Made by a program: the position numbers and the translations under genes. The notes below the pieces were generated by a model. The model saw only the letters and a program-made list of their open reading frames with translations. It made no database searches and was not told the DNA's origin. A DNA stretch of 15,226 bases from Acidobacteriota bacterium. GTDB taxonomy: Bacteria > Acidobacteriota > Blastocatellia > Pyrinomonadales > Pyrinomonadaceae. Numbering within the stretch: position 1 is the first letter of the stretch; the number at the start of each line of letters is the position of its first letter. Below, piece after piece: positions 14,856-15,226 of the stretch. The stretch is from assembly GCA_024640445.1 (NCBI GenBank), contig JAHEEZ010000070.1, positions 1 to 15,226 on the forward strand, in the 5' to 3' direction.

Positions 14856-15226
14856 ATGAATAACTGGCAGATGCAACAAATGAAGTTCGCGCTCGGGATC
14901 GGCGGGTTTATGTCGTTCTACGGAGTGGTCGGACTGATCGTTTGGCTCTCGGGCGACTATCTCGGATGGAAGCCGAGTTCAAGAGTTGTTGTCATCGCGC
15001 TCATTTTACTTACACTTCCATTCGCGCTGGTGGCGAATTATCTCAGGACGCGGGGCGAAAAGAAGAAGGAAAAAGAGGCCGCAACGGGCGATGCGGCCGC
15101 AAAGGCCGATGGCGGCGAGGGAGCCCAGGAAAAGGCCGTCAAGCCGGTGGCGACTTCGGAAGAACTCACAAAGGGAACAACCGAGGTAGTTCAGTTCCTC
15201 AAGACCTCAGACCTTGCGGCATCAGG
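14856..15226 (+). CDS. tssM: Type VI secretion membrane subunit TssM (IcmF), N-terminal part (runs off the window)
   Basis: From ATG 14856 the frame stays open to the window end (123 complete codons). The product starts MNNWQMQQMKFALGIGGF and has two predicted transmembrane helices, about 11-32 and 44-63, separated by a short periplasmic loop of about 11 residues. A cytoplasmic Lys/Glu/Ala-rich segment (about 66-100) follows, then TTEVVQFLKTSDLAASG, which resembles the start of the cytoplasmic domain of IcmF/TssM family proteins. These are usually over 1,000 residues, so the great majority of the gene lies downstream. Identity is supported by the position after tssK and tssL. TssM spans the inner membrane and reaches the outer membrane through TssJ; the C-terminal periplasmic domain is not visible here. 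Confidence 0.88.
   Translation, partial: MNNWQMQQMKFALGIGGFMSFYGVVGLIVWLSGDYLGWKPSSRVVVIALILLTLPFALVANYLRTRGEKKKEKEAATGDAAAKADGGEGAQEKAVKPVATSEELTKGTTEVVQFLKTSDLAAS

Noticed and set aside
1..15226. CRISPR array, insertion sequence, rRNA or integrase/attachment site
   Set aside because: No regularly spaced repeats, transposase or integrase motifs, or rRNA-like segments were seen on either strand.

Overview
The window looks like a chromosomal segment of a Gram-negative (diderm) bacterium of moderately high GC content. Type VI secretion genes, a LolA-like protein and periplasmic thioredoxin and lytic transglycosylase domains all require an outer membrane and a periplasm. The style of the proteins (FHA proteins with long acidic or Pro/Thr/Ser linkers, a TPR-TlpA fusion) and the sparse Shine-Dalgarno sites suggest Acidobacteriota, perhaps Blastocatellia. 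That placement is inference and was not tested.

Layout. Positions 1-385 (minus strand) hold the 5' part of an NAD-type isocitrate/isopropylmalate dehydrogenase. It diverges from a secreted LolA-like protein (559-1326, plus). A gap of about 320 bases follows, with a degenerate inverted repeat and a hairpin but no credible gene. Next comes a closely spaced plus-strand run: thiO glycine oxidase (1651-2796), a TPR-like plus TlpA thioredoxin protein (2826-4244), a SAM methyltransferase (4281-4916) and a glycerophosphodiester phosphodiesterase (4949-5761). A hairpin region precedes cystathionine beta-synthase/cysteine synthase (5863-7227).

The second half is a type VI secretion (T6SS) neighbourhood. 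Three consecutive paralogues (7309-8889, 8899-10371, 10402-11703) share one architecture: N-terminal FHA domain, one transmembrane helix, low-complexity linker, and a C-terminal lytic transglycosylase-like (SLT/MltD-like) domain. Only the middle one keeps the catalytic Glu (E337). The aligned residue is Arg in the first and Lys in the third, while the phosphothreonine-binding residues of the FHA domain are kept in all three. A YkgJ-type cysteine-cluster protein follows (11766-12551), then tssK (12655-14010), tssL/dotU (14077-14763) and the start of tssM/icmF (14856 to the window end). No tssJ is seen in the window.

Working model (inference). The FHA domains face the cytoplasm and could read threonine phosphorylation, as Fha/TagH does in other T6SS. 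The periplasmic domain of the middle protein could open peptidoglycan for the TssL-TssM membrane complex, and the two presumed inactive paralogues could serve as peptidoglycan-binding or assembly subunits. This FHA-transglycosylase trio is the most interesting element of the window.
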